A DNA stretch of 64,000 nt from Lactobacillus sp. CBA3605 (GTDB lineage: Bacteria > Bacillota > Bacilli > Lactobacillales > Lactobacillaceae). Made by a program: the position numbers and the translations under genes. This document shows, one piece after another, positions 35,465 through 43,527 of this stretch. Numbering within the stretch: position 1 is the first letter of the stretch; the number at the start of each line of letters is the position of its first letter. Below the pieces are notes generated by a model that worked only from the letters and a program-made list of their open reading frames with translations, had not been told where the DNA came from and made no database searches. The stretch lies in contig NZ_CP027190.1 in assembly GCF_002970915.1 (NCBI RefSeq), forward strand, positions 496,001 to 560,000, written 5' to 3'.

Positions 35465-36133
35465 TTAATAAGCCCCGTTCGGTCTTAAAAACACTACTAC
35501 CGTCATTATTAAAATTCTAAAATCAAAAAGAAAATTACACTTTTGTATGTACCGCAAGTCCAGATACACCATTTCATCAAAGCCAACACTATTACGCGCA
35601 GTCGCTTGCCAAAGTCCAGTACACCCAGGCTTAACTATTAAGCGTTGCTTATCATATTCCGTATACTCATCGACTTCCCGAGGCAATGGTGGTCTTGGAC
35701 CTACTAAACTCATATTTCCAACTAAAACATTGACTAACTGTGGTAATTCATCAATGCTGTATTTCCGAATAAATTTACCAACTTTAGTAATGCGTGGATC
35801 GTCCTTCATCTTAAACATGGCGCCACCAATTTCATTTTTTACCAACAATGATTGTAGTAATTCATCAGCATTCGAAACCATAGAACGAAACTTATACATT
35901 CTAAAAGGAACCTTATCTTTTCCTAATCTAGTTTGAGAATAAATTACTCGTCCACGTGGATCTTCCAACTTGATTGAAATTGCAACTATCAGTAATAATG
36001 GCGACAATATTATCAACCCTATTAAACTAGCGACAAAATCAAAACAACGCTTAATTAGGTGATAACCATAACGGTGTTGTTGATAGACTTGATCAACGGT
36101 AATTGATTTTAAATTATTTTCGTTATATTCCAT
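35465..36133 (-). CDS. priming undecaprenyl-phosphate sugar phosphotransferase
   Basis: A 222-residue polyprenol-phosphate hexose-1-phosphate transferase (CpsE/EpsE C-terminal type) that starts the EPS unit on the lipid carrier. One N-terminal membrane helix (CFDFVASLIGLIILSPLLLI) is followed by IYSQTRLGKDKVPF, MYKFRSM and the RKYSIDELPQLVNVL and LVGPRPPLPRE motifs. Sugar specificity (Gal or Glc) cannot be told. ATG 36133 follows GGGGG; an upstream GTG (36148) is possible. It lacks the long five-helix N-terminal part of WbaP, as normal in lactobacilli. Confidence 0.93.
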   Translation of the reverse strand: MEYNENNLKSITVDQVYQQHRYGYHLIKRCFDFVASLIGLIILSPLLLIVAISIKLEDPRGRVIYSQTRLGKDKVPFRMYKFRSMVSNADELLQSLLVKNEIGGAMFKMKDDPRITKVGKFIRKYSIDELPQLVNVLVGNMSLVGPRPPLPREVDEYTEYDKQRLIVKPGCTGLWQATARNSVGFDEMVYLDLRYIQKCNFLFDFRILIMTVVVFLRPNGAY

Positions 36134-36184
36134 TTCAACCCCCAACACCTTTTATAATCAGCATTATCGCTAATTAAATGGTCT

Positions 36185-36958
36185 TTAAAACAACCAAAAC
36201 CGGTGCTTCTTTCGTGGCATTTCAATCGCTTGAACATCAACTAAATCACCATTCAATAAGTTCCGGGCATTCATTGCGAATTGTGTCGCATAATCGGTAT
36301 CAAGCTTCTCCAAAACTTGATACGCTGCTGTCATTGCAAACTGCCGATTGGTTAGTGTATGGGCATCCGAGGCCACAACCTGCACTAAGCCACACTCGAC
36401 AAACTCCTTTGCCGTTCGCTGAACCTGCTTGCCAAAAGTCCCCACTAAACTCGTTGCGGTTACTTGTGCCAGTACACCCTGCTTAACTAATTCATATAAT
36501 TTTTGTGGTTCTGCAATCAATTGTGCATTGCGCTCTGGATGCGCAATCACTGGTGTAATCCCCTCACAAGAAAGTTGAAAAATGAGTTCTTCCAAATAAC
36601 TCGGTACCATCTCGTGTGGTAACTCCAGCAACAAATACTGTCGATCCACATCAATCCCTAACAAATCATCCAAATGAGTCATCAATTGCCCATTTAAGTG
36701 CACCTCTTGACCAGGAAAGATCTCCAAATCTATCCCTTGACGGTCAAGTTCACTTTGAAATGCTTGGACGGCTTGTCGAACCGCCGGTGCATGATTAACA
36801 TAATGTCGATCGAGATGATGTGGTGTGGCTAAAATATATTTAATACCATCAGCAACTGCCGCTTGCGCTAACCCAATTGATTCTGCTAATGACGGTGACC
36901 CATCATCAATGCCTGGTAAAATATGACAATGAATATCCACCAAATTATTTTTCTTCAT
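36185..36958 (-). CDS. cpsB: tyrosine-protein phosphatase CpsB/YwqE (PHP family)
   Basis: A 257-residue manganese-dependent PHP-type phosphatase that dephosphorylates the CpsD kinase and so regulates EPS synthesis. Metal ligands: VDIHCHILPGIDDG, ATPHH, GQEVHLNG, VIAHPERN and VASDAHTL. ATG 36958 overlaps the end of cpsD by 14 bp; the longer frame to 37018 is rejected. Ends about 50 bp before the priming transferase start. Confidence 0.93.
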   Translation of the reverse strand: MKKNNLVDIHCHILPGIDDGSPSLAESIGLAQAAVADGIKYILATPHHLDRHYVNHAPAVRQAVQAFQSELDRQGIDLEIFPGQEVHLNGQLMTHLDDLLGIDVDRQYLLLELPHEMVPSYLEELIFQLSCEGITPVIAHPERNAQLIAEPQKLYELVKQGVLAQVTATSLVGTFGKQVQRTAKEFVECGLVQVVASDAHTLTNRQFAMTAAYQVLEKLDTDYATQFAMNARNLLNGDLVDVQAIEMPRKKHRFWLF

Positions 36959-37667
36959 CACTGTAATACCCGTTGCTATAGCCGTAATAGCCATTATGCT
37001 GACCATCTTGCACATCATTTAAAATTGACCCTAAAATGTTGGCATGTGACCGTTTCAGAACTGAAACGGCCTCACGGACCGCCGCCTTTTGCGCCACACC
37101 CTGACGAACAACTAGGACCGTGCCATCAACTTTATTCGCCAATAATTGCGAATCTGTCACGGGTAAAATCGGCGGTGCATCAATAATGACCAAATCTAAT
37201 TTTTGCGTGGTTTCTGTTAAAAAGGCATTCATCATCTGACTACCTAACAGTTCTGCCGGGTTCGGTGGCTTGGGACCGCTCGTCATTACAAAGAGATTAT
37301 CGATGGTTGATTGAATGGCCTGATTCACATCATCTGTTTGATGACTTAACCAAGAACTCAGTCCCCGCTCATTCGACAGCCCAAATGTTTTATGCACAGT
37401 TGGCCGCCGTAAATCAGCGTCAACTAACAATACTTTTAGTCCTTCATTTGCGTACTCCACCGCTAAATTGGCACTAACAGTGGACTTACCTTCGCCTAAA
37501 GTTGCTGACGTCATCATTAACGTCCGTAACTCGTGATCAGTAGCCGCAAAGTTAATATTGGTTCGAATTGTCTTAATTTGTTCCGTAATCACCGACGTCG
37601 GTTCATTAATCGTAGTTAAATTAATTGGTGTGGTTAACGTCGTACCCTTGCGCTTTCGATTAAACAT
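36945..37667 (-). CDS. cpsD: capsular tyrosine-protein kinase CpsD
   Basis: A 240-residue bacterial BY-kinase cytoplasmic subunit, which autophosphorylates its C-terminal Tyr cluster. Walker A is SATLGEGKSTVSANL, Walker A' LLVDADLRRPTVHK, Walker B VIIDAPP. The C-terminal tail NGYYGYSNGYYSDEEK carries the tyrosine cluster. Requires the membrane adaptor CpsC encoded just upstream. AGGAGG precedes the ATG. Confidence 0.95.
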   Translation of the reverse strand: MFNRKRKGTTLTTPINLTTINEPTSVITEQIKTIRTNINFAATDHELRTLMMTSATLGEGKSTVSANLAVEYANEGLKVLLVDADLRRPTVHKTFGLSNERGLSSWLSHQTDDVNQAIQSTIDNLFVMTSGPKPPNPAELLGSQMMNAFLTETTQKLDLVIIDAPPILPVTDSQLLANKVDGTVLVVRQGVAQKAAVREAVSVLKRSHANILGSILNDVQDGQHNGYYGYSNGYYSDEEK

Positions 37668-37681
37668 AATTTGCCTCCTCT

Positions 37682-38452
37682 CTAAATTCGTTTACGTGAC
37701 CGTTGACTAGTCGTCATTTCACTACTAGCATTACTTTGAATATTCTCAACTTGGCGTCGAACATGTTGATGCCGATGTTGATGATTCACTTGGCCTAAGT
37801 TTGCTAAGCCTAATTCATCAGTTAGAAATTCAACATTATGAACCCGTCGATCAGTAATCACCCGCACACTAGCGTAAACAAAGCCCAATAATAATCCGAC
37901 AACTAAACCAATGAGTAAATTGAGTCCCTTTTTGGGCGTCACTGGACTGGTAGCAATACTTGCTGGCGAAACAATCGTCACATTATTCACTTTGATAATT
38001 TTCTTAACTTGTTTTTTGAAGCTTTCAGCAATCTGATTGGCAATTTGAGCCCCTTGAGTAGCACTAGCATCCACGACATCAACCGAGAAAACTTGTGAAT
38101 TTTGAGTACTAGAAACACTAATTTCGTTCTTTAAGATTCCTAACGAACGCGTATAGCCATACTTTTTTTGTAGCGCTTTGCGGGCCGGATTTAAAATAAC
38201 TTGATTTGTAATTAATTCCTTATAAGTCGTAATCATCTGTACATCGGCTTGTTGGTCAGTGTATTGGGTCGCCGAATTCTCACTATGACGACTAACCAAA
38301 ATCTGCACACTCGACTTGTACTGCGGCGTAATGACAAAAAAAGTCATTACAGCGGCCACTAAAACACCGGCCACAGTCCAGGCGATAATGGCACGCCAAT
38401 ACTTACGAACTAGTCGGATAAAAAAGTCAAAACTTACTGCTTGATCCATCAT
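37682..38452 (-). CDS. cpsC: capsule chain-length/kinase adaptor CpsC (Wzz family)
   Basis: A 256-residue membrane protein that activates CpsD and controls EPS chain length. Helix 1 is near residues 20-42 (IAWTVAGVLVAAVMTFFVI), an extracellular Wzz domain follows (QYKSSVQILVSRH onward), and helix 2 is near 175-195, after the Pro-rich TSPVTPKKGLN. A basic cytoplasmic tail ends the protein. It is the first gene of the EPS operon. GGAG precedes two tandem ATG codons. Confidence 0.93.
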   Translation of the reverse strand: MMDQAVSFDFFIRLVRKYWRAIIAWTVAGVLVAAVMTFFVITPQYKSSVQILVSRHSENSATQYTDQQADVQMITTYKELITNQVILNPARKALQKKYGYTRSLGILKNEISVSSTQNSQVFSVDVVDASATQGAQIANQIAESFKKQVKKIIKVNNVTIVSPASIATSPVTPKKGLNLLIGLVVGLLLGFVYASVRVITDRRVHNVEFLTDELGLANLGQVNHQHRHQHVRRQVENIQSNASSEMTTSQRSRKRI

Positions 38453-38581
38453 TCACGCTCCACTCAACATAATCTCTTATACGAACAACATTTTCACGTT
38501 ATACATTAGTCGTGTCATCATTTTGTAAATAATAGTTCCATCTCTTACTAATTATTGTTAGCAATTTTAAGTTTACTGGCT

Positions 38582-38609
38582 AAAAACACCCAAATTGGCT
38601 CTTTTGGGC
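38582..38609 (-). terminator. terminator-like hairpin in the leader before cpsC
   Basis: On the minus strand CCCAAA (38603-38608) pairs with TTTGGG (38589-38594), 8-nt loop, followed by GT and five T. It is upstream of cpsC by 130 bp, so it may attenuate readthrough into the EPS operon. Confidence 0.5.
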
Positions 38610-38675
38610 ACAGTTTCTTCAAATTACATTGACAATTTATTCAATAATGTTAGATTTATATATAGATTTACTTAT

Positions 38676-38711
38676 AAAACGGCATTATTTTTTACAAAAT
38701 AATGCCGTTTT
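38676..38711. terminator. perfect inverted repeat with A/T flanks
   Basis: Perfect 16-bp arms (38676-38691, 38696-38711), 4-nt loop, ending in four T on either strand. It is in the 388-bp gap 38453-38840 between cpsC and the recombinase. A terminator is the simplest reading; no gene directly ends here. Other marks in the gap: TTGACA at 38629-38634 (plus strand), GTATAAC twice on the minus strand (38498-38503 and 38748-38753), and a 9-bp inverted repeat (38770-38778, 38796-38804). Confidence 0.6.
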
Positions 38712-38840
38712 ATATTAAGAAATATATACACGATCCATCATGTCACTGTTATACGATTTAGCTTGATAAATGATTAATGTCGTTTAAAATTAATTATTAA
38801 TCATCTCTATTAGTAATTAATGAAGAAAGTAGGCGTTAAC

Positions 38841-39401
38841 ATGCAATACAATGTGGAGCCCTTACGAAGTCCGGCGGAAATTGCGGAATTCGTTAACCTA
38901 GCAAGCCTGGGTGCCCACGGTCAGCGAAATTCACTGTTAGTTTTAGTTGGACTTAATACTGGCCTGAGAATGAGTGATATTCTTAACCTCAAGGCCGGCC
39001 AAGTCCGTTATCAAGACATTGTCACCATCATCGAACAAAAAACGCAGAAAAAACGGCTAATCTTATTAACGAAGTTACGACCCAAACTCGACTTGTACAT
39101 TTGTAATCTGGCTGACGACGATTATCTTTTCACGGGCCAATCACCACAACACGCCCTCAGCGTTAATGCCGTTTATAAATTTTTTCAAACGATTGCGCGT
39201 AAAATGCATCGTAACGATATTGGGACCCATACCCTCCGCAAAACTTTTGGCTATCACTACTATCAACGCACCCACGATGTTGGTACTTTAATGATGATCT
39301 TCAACCATTCCAGTGAAGCCATCACAAAACGCTACATTGGGCTTAATCAAGACGTCATTTTGGCACAAATGGCCAACTTTTCACTCGGGCTAGATACTTA
39401 A
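38841..39401 (+). CDS. catalytic-domain-only tyrosine recombinase
   Basis: A 186-residue site-specific recombinase. All catalytic residues can be assigned: Arg43 (TGLRMSDI), Lys67, His130-Arg133 (HTLRKTFG), His156 (NHSSEA) and the nucleophile Tyr165 (KRYIG). It has no N-terminal core-binding SAM-like domain, so it is the size of FimB/FimE-type invertases and of small integrase-like proteins rather than of XerC/D or phage integrases. ATG 38841 is preferred to 38820, which has no ribosome-binding site. It diverges from the EPS operon and lies at the junction with yrzB. No phage or conjugation genes are near. Target sites unknown. Confidence 0.85.
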   Translation: MQYNVEPLRSPAEIAEFVNLASLGAHGQRNSLLVLVGLNTGLRMSDILNLKAGQVRYQDIVTIIEQKTQKKRLILLTKLRPKLDLYICNLADDDYLFTGQSPQHALSVNAVYKFFQTIARKMHRNDIGTHTLRKTFGYHYYQRTHDVGTLMMIFNHSSEAITKRYIGLNQDVILAQMANFSLGLDT

Positions 39402-39410
39402 CTGCACACA

Positions 39411-39451
39411 AAAAAGGCGTACCGACTCATTTCAAGTCGGTACGCCTTTTT
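39411..39451. terminator. bidirectional terminator between recombinase and yrzB
   Basis: Perfect 17-bp arms (39411-39427, 39435-39451) with a 7-nt loop; five A at the left and five T at the right, serving the convergent recombinase and yrzB genes. Confidence 0.92.
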
Positions 39452-39464
39452 CGATTCTACTTGC

Positions 39465-39758
39465 TTACTGCATCCCACCATCATCGGCTAGGAAGGTATT
39501 TAAAACTTGTTCAACCATATCCCATTCATCATCGGATTCGATCAATTGTAAGTCGCCATTGTCACCATCTTCTGGATCAAAGATATAGGCTTGAATATCA
39601 ACTTCATCATCTGCCGCAGCATCAGCTGGGTAGATTAAGATGTATGAATGACCGAAGTCTTCAGAATCAAAGGTAAATAAGATATTAAATAAAGTTTCGT
39701 TACCTTCGTCGTCAACTAATGTGATGACATCGTCTTTACTGTTTTGGTTTTGGCTCAT
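39465..39758 (-). CDS. yrzB: DUF1292 domain protein YrzB
   Basis: A 97-residue acidic protein of the DUF1292/YrzB family. Conserved [19 protein letters not shown] and YILIYPA are present. Function unknown. It closes the conserved alaS-ireB-ruvX-yrzB cluster; a ribosome-binding site GCGAGGAA precedes it. Confidence 0.9.
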   Translation of the reverse strand: MSQNQNSKDDVITLVDDEGNETLFNILFTFDSEDFGHSYILIYPADAAADDEVDIQAYIFDPEDGDNGDLQLIESDDEWDMVEQVLNTFLADDGGMQ

Positions 39759-39774
39759 TTCGTTAAGTTCCTCG

Positions 39775-40209
39775 CTATCCTTGGGTGAGTTTACCGTGGC
39801 GATCTAAGTAGTTTTGCAAGATCAAGCTTGCTGCTAACTTATCAATCACCTTTTTGCGCTTTTTACGCGATGTATTGGCTTCTTCGATTAACATCCGTTC
39901 TGCTTCTACCGTTGTCAAACGCTCATCTTCAAAGTCAATTGGTAAGTGAAACCGTTCCGTTAATAGGTCCCCATAATGTTGCGCTGCTTCGGCTCGAGGT
40001 CCCAAGGAATTGTTCATATTCTTAGGTAATCCCAACACAAAGCCCCCAGCATCATGTTCTTTAATTAATTCTGCGACCCGGTCAAGACCAAAGACTTCCT
40101 CGTCTTCATTGATACGAATGATTTCGACCCCTTGAGCGGTCCAGCCGAAAGCATCACTAATCGCTATCCCAACCGTTCTAGAACCAACATCTAAACCCAT
40201 TAACTTCAT
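39775..40209 (-). CDS. ruvX: YqgF/RuvX family nuclease-like protein
   Basis: A 144-residue RNase H-fold protein, in the family of putative Holliday junction resolvases and 16S rRNA 5'-end maturases. [27 protein letters not shown] and [14 protein letters not shown] hold the acidic active-site residues. ATG overlaps ireB by 4 bp. Confidence 0.93.
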   Translation of the reverse strand: MKLMGLDVGSRTVGIAISDAFGWTAQGVEIIRINEDEEVFGLDRVAELIKEHDAGGFVLGLPKNMNNSLGPRAEAAQHYGDLLTERFHLPIDFEDERLTTVEAERMLIEEANTSRKKRKKVIDKLAASLILQNYLDRHGKLTQG

Positions 40210-40475
40210 GCATTAACATCCTTATCTGCCTTTAAATAAGACTTTACAAGTTCTTCAATAATTTCATCCCGCTGGTGCTTACGAATTAAATTACGCGCAT
40301 CATTTAAGCGCGGGATATACGCTGGATCGCCGGACAGCAGATAACCAACAATCTGATTGATTGGGTTATAGCCTTTTTCTTGTAACGCTTCATAAACTGT
40401 CGTTAACGTATCGTGGACATCCTTAGCGCCGTCATTATCGAAGTTAAAATACATGGTTTTGTCTAATGAACTCAT
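40206..40475 (-). CDS. ireB: IreB family regulatory phosphoprotein
   Basis: An 89-residue protein (formerly DUF965/YrzL). In enterococci IreB is phosphorylated by the PASTA kinase IreK and affects cephalosporin resistance. [12 protein letters not shown] starts it, followed by [20 protein letters not shown], the family signature. ATG 40475 follows GGGAGGTG, so the three-codon longer frame is dropped. Confidence 0.93.
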   Translation of the reverse strand: MSSLDKTMYFNFDNDGAKDVHDTLTTVYEALQEKGYNPINQIVGYLLSGDPAYIPRLNDARNLIRKHQRDEIIEELVKSYLKADKDVNA

Positions 40476-40582
40476 ATAAAGCACCTCCCGCTCGTTTCCG
40501 CTTCTAGTCTATTCTACTAAATGCTTATATGAAGTACAATCAATCCACTTTGATGTAACACATTCGTAATAAAATATCAGCT

Positions 40583-43225
40583 TTATTGCGCCGCTAACCA
40601 TTCATGCGCCGCTTTCAAAGCTGCTGGTAAGCCCGCTGGATTTTTACCACCAGCTTGTGCCAAGGTAGGCCGGCCACCGCCGCCGCCACCGACTTTTGGT
40701 GCGATGGCTTTAATCAAGTCGCCGGCTTTTAGCCCGGCTTTGACTTTGTCATCACTCACAGCGACCAATAAGTTAACTTTATCGCCTAAGACCGTCCCTA
40801 AAACGAGGACATCGGAATAATGCTTGGCTTGCCAAGTATCACTTAACTGTCGGAGTTGATCCATGCCAGAAACTTGCACTGCTTGGGCAATCAAGGTTGT
40901 CTCATTAATTGTATCAATCTGTTCAAAGACTGCCCCGGCCTGTTGCTTAGCTAGCTTACTTTCTAAAGCAGCCCGTTGCTGTTGTTCAGCCTTTAAGTCG
41001 GCCTGTAATTGGCTAACCCGGTCCGGTGCATCCGTCAATTTTGGTGCCTTAACTTGACTCGCAATCGTCTTCAACAACTGTTCCTCATTAGATAATAATT
41101 CAAAGGCTTCTTTAGATGTGACGGCCTCGATTCGACGAACACCAGCGCCAACCCCAGATTCAGAAACAAGCTTGAATAAGCCTAATTCACTACTGTTCTT
41201 GACGTGAGTCCCACCATCAAATTCAATCGAATAATCGCCAATTGAAACGACCCGGACCACTTTACCGTACTTTTCCGTAAAGACAGCAATGGCGCCCATC
41301 TTATGACCCGTTTCTTGATCAGTTTGAATGGCACTCACTGGTAGGGCCGCCCAAATTTTATCATTCACGATTTGTTCAACCTTAGCTAATTCTTCAGCTG
41401 TCACTTGACCAAAGTGGGTAAAATCAAAACGCAAGTAGTCGGGTTCAACTAAGGAACCCGCTTGTTGCGTATGTTCACCGAGCACATCTCGTAACGCTTG
41501 GTCCAACAAATGAGTCGCCGTATGGTTTTTTTCGACCTTGGCATGAAAGGCCAAGTCAACATTTAACGTGTAAGTTGCATCCTTGTGCATCGGTTTTAAG
41601 ACTTCAACCGTATGCAAATGTTGCTTGTTAGGCGCATTTTGGACATCCGTCACCTTGGCAACTGTCTGACCATCTGCATCTAAAATCACCCCACGGTCAG
41701 CAACTTGCCCCCCCATTTCAGCATAGAAAGGTGTCTTGCTAAAGATCATCTCAGCAACACCATTGCTGACTTCATCAACCAAGGCTTCATCGACAATAAT
41801 AGCTGTTAATTGACCAGAGACGTCCGTCAACTCATCATAGCCCACATACTCACTCGGGGTCTTAATATCTATTAGCAAGCCCCGTTGAACACCCATTGAT
41901 TTGGCACCACTACGAGCATTCCGCGCCCGATCACGTTGGGCCTTCATTTCAACTTCAAACCCAGCTTCGTCAACGGCCAACGCTTCATCGCCCGCATATT
42001 CTTTGGTTAATTCAAAGGGGAAACCGTACGTATCGTATAATTTAAACGCCGCCGCGCCGGATAAGGTCGTCTCATTGGCCGCTTTAGTGCTGGCAATCAA
42101 GTCATTTAGTAAACTCAAGCCATCATTTAACGTTTCATTGAAACGACTTTCTTCGGAACGCACGATTTTAGCAATATAATCACTATTCTTTAAGACATCT
42201 GGATAGTGTGACTGCATGATTTCGCCCACGATAGGTACTAATTGGTCTAAAAAGGCGTCTTTCAGACCCAACTTTTGACCATGCAAAATTGCCCGCCGAA
42301 TTAAGCGGCGAATAACGTAACCCCGACCTTCATTAGAAGGCAAAGCCCCATCACTGATGGCAAACGTAATCGTCCGTGCGTGGTCCGCAATGACCTTAAA
42401 CGACACATCGTCTTGATCATTTTCGCCATAATGCTTATCCGCACTAAGCGCTTCCGTCTTATGAATAATAGGTAAGAATAAATCTGTTTCAAAGTTAGTC
42501 GGTGCATTTTGGAAGATTGACACGACCCGTTCAAGCCCCATCCCCGTATCAATATTCTTCCGGGGTAGCGGTTCGTAAGTGCCTTCTGGGGTATGGTTAA
42601 ATTGTGAAAAGACGATATTCCAAACTTCTAAGTACCGTTCATTTTCACCACCAGGATAATTTTCTGGATCATCCGCCGCGAGATTATTAAAACTTTCCCC
42701 ACGGTCATAAAAAATTTCGGAATCTGGACCAGAAGGGCCTTGACCAATATCCCAAAAGTTATCTTCAACTTTAATAATATGGTCCGGCGCAACGCCGGTA
42801 GCTTCCCAAAACTTAGCGGCATCCGTATCTTTAGGATAGACCGTCATATAAAGTTTCTCTGGGTCCCAGCCAAACCATTTTGGCGACGTCAATAATTCCC
42901 AGGCCCAAGCAATCGCTTCTTTTTTGAAGTAATCTCCCACTGAGAAATTCCCCAACATTTCAAATAATGTATGATGCCGTGCGGTCCGACCCACGTTTTC
43001 AATATCATTGGTTCGGATACTCTTTTGTGAGCTCGTCATGCGGGGATTATCTGGCACGACTGAGCCATCAAAATACTTCTTCATCGTTGCTACACCGGAG
43101 TTAATCCATAATAGGGTTGGATCATCAACGGGGACTAGCGATGCACTAGGCACGATGGTATGGCCCTTTTCATGGAAAAAGTCCAAATACATTTGCCGAA
43201 TTTCACTACTGCTTAATTTTTTCAT
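40583..43225 (-). CDS. alaS: alanyl-tRNA synthetase
   Basis: An 880-residue class II synthetase charging tRNA-Ala. The aminoacylation core (1-440) includes the motif 2/3 region with [16 protein letters not shown] and [21 protein letters not shown]. The editing domain has [12 protein letters not shown] and the distal Cys/His site in [13 protein letters not shown] coiled coil and the C-Ala domain end in [15 protein letters not shown]. Full length. Controlled by a T-box leader at 43264-43475. Confidence 0.97.
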   Translation of the reverse strand: MKKLSSSEIRQMYLDFFHEKGHTIVPSASLVPVDDPTLLWINSGVATMKKYFDGSVVPDNPRMTSSQKSIRTNDIENVGRTARHHTLFEMLGNFSVGDYFKKEAIAWAWELLTSPKWFGWDPEKLYMTVYPKDTDAAKFWEATGVAPDHIIKVEDNFWDIGQGPSGPDSEIFYDRGESFNNLAADDPENYPGGENERYLEVWNIVFSQFNHTPEGTYEPLPRKNIDTGMGLERVVSIFQNAPTNFETDLFLPIIHKTEALSADKHYGENDQDDVSFKVIADHARTITFAISDGALPSNEGRGYVIRRLIRRAILHGQKLGLKDAFLDQLVPIVGEIMQSHYPDVLKNSDYIAKIVRSEESRFNETLNDGLSLLNDLIASTKAANETTLSGAAAFKLYDTYGFPFELTKEYAGDEALAVDEAGFEVEMKAQRDRARNARSGAKSMGVQRGLLIDIKTPSEYVGYDELTDVSGQLTAIIVDEALVDEVSNGVAEMIFSKTPFYAEMGGQVADRGVILDADGQTVAKVTDVQNAPNKQHLHTVEVLKPMHKDATYTLNVDLAFHAKVEKNHTATHLLDQALRDVLGEHTQQAGSLVEPDYLRFDFTHFGQVTAEELAKVEQIVNDKIWAALPVSAIQTDQETGHKMGAIAVFTEKYGKVVRVVSIGDYSIEFDGGTHVKNSSELGLFKLVSESGVGAGVRRIEAVTSKEAFELLSNEEQLLKTIASQVKAPKLTDAPDRVSQLQADLKAEQQQRAALESKLAKQQAGAVFEQIDTINETTLIAQAVQVSGMDQLRQLSDTWQAKHYSDVLVLGTVLGDKVNLLVAVSDDKVKAGLKAGDLIKAIAPKVGGGGGGRPTLAQAGGKNPAGLPAALKAAHEWLAAQ

Positions 43226-43263
43226 TGCTTCATAGCACCCTTTCTGGTTAGGTCTAAATTAAG

Positions 43264-43475
43264 GCAAAAAAACACCGTTGCTAGCAAAGACGCTGTTAAC
43301 GCGGTACCACTCTGCTTGCAACGATGTATTCGTTTACCTCTTAAGCTCATTAACGCTGAGAAACGGACTAGTTAACTAGTCAATCATACCTAAGGGAGCA
43401 TGCGCTGTGCACCGCGTTTCTTGCAGCCAAACAAAACGTCTCTAAATCGGTGTCAGCATCGCACATATCCTTACT
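43264..43475 (-). promoter_or_regulatory. T-box riboswitch of alaS
   Basis: On the minus strand AGAGTGGTACCGCG (43300-43313) is the T-box core; its TGGT pairs with the tRNA acceptor end ACCA, and the T suits the A discriminator of tRNA-Ala. Downstream is a terminator stem (about 43273-43297) followed by seven T (43266-43272). Upstream, the Stem I region (about 43380-43474) should hold a GCN specifier, and a palindrome ACTAGTTAACTAGT lies at 43368-43381. Uncharged tRNA-Ala binding would favour the antiterminator and raise alaS expression. Confidence 0.92.
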
Positions 43476-43480
43476 TTAAA

Positions 43481-43509
43481 AGTATAGAAAACTTAAGCCG
43501 TGTTGTCAA
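43481..43509 (-). promoter_or_regulatory. consensus sigma-A promoter of the alaS leader
   Basis: TTGACA (43504-43509), exactly 17 bp spacer, TATACT (43481-43486) on the minus strand, directly upstream of the T-box leader. Confidence 0.9.
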
Positions 43510-43527
43510 CTAAGCAACCGCCAAACC

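Noticed and set aside
38796..38804. ATGATTAAT/ATTAATCAT inverted repeat as a recombinase core site
   Set aside because: The 17-bp spacing is longer than the 6-8 bp normal for tyrosine recombinases and the DNA is AT-rich, so chance or an operator is as likely.
38453..38840. Possible tRNA or small ORF in the gap beside the recombinase
   Set aside because: No cloverleaf or plausible coding frame was seen; only hairpins and promoter-like boxes.
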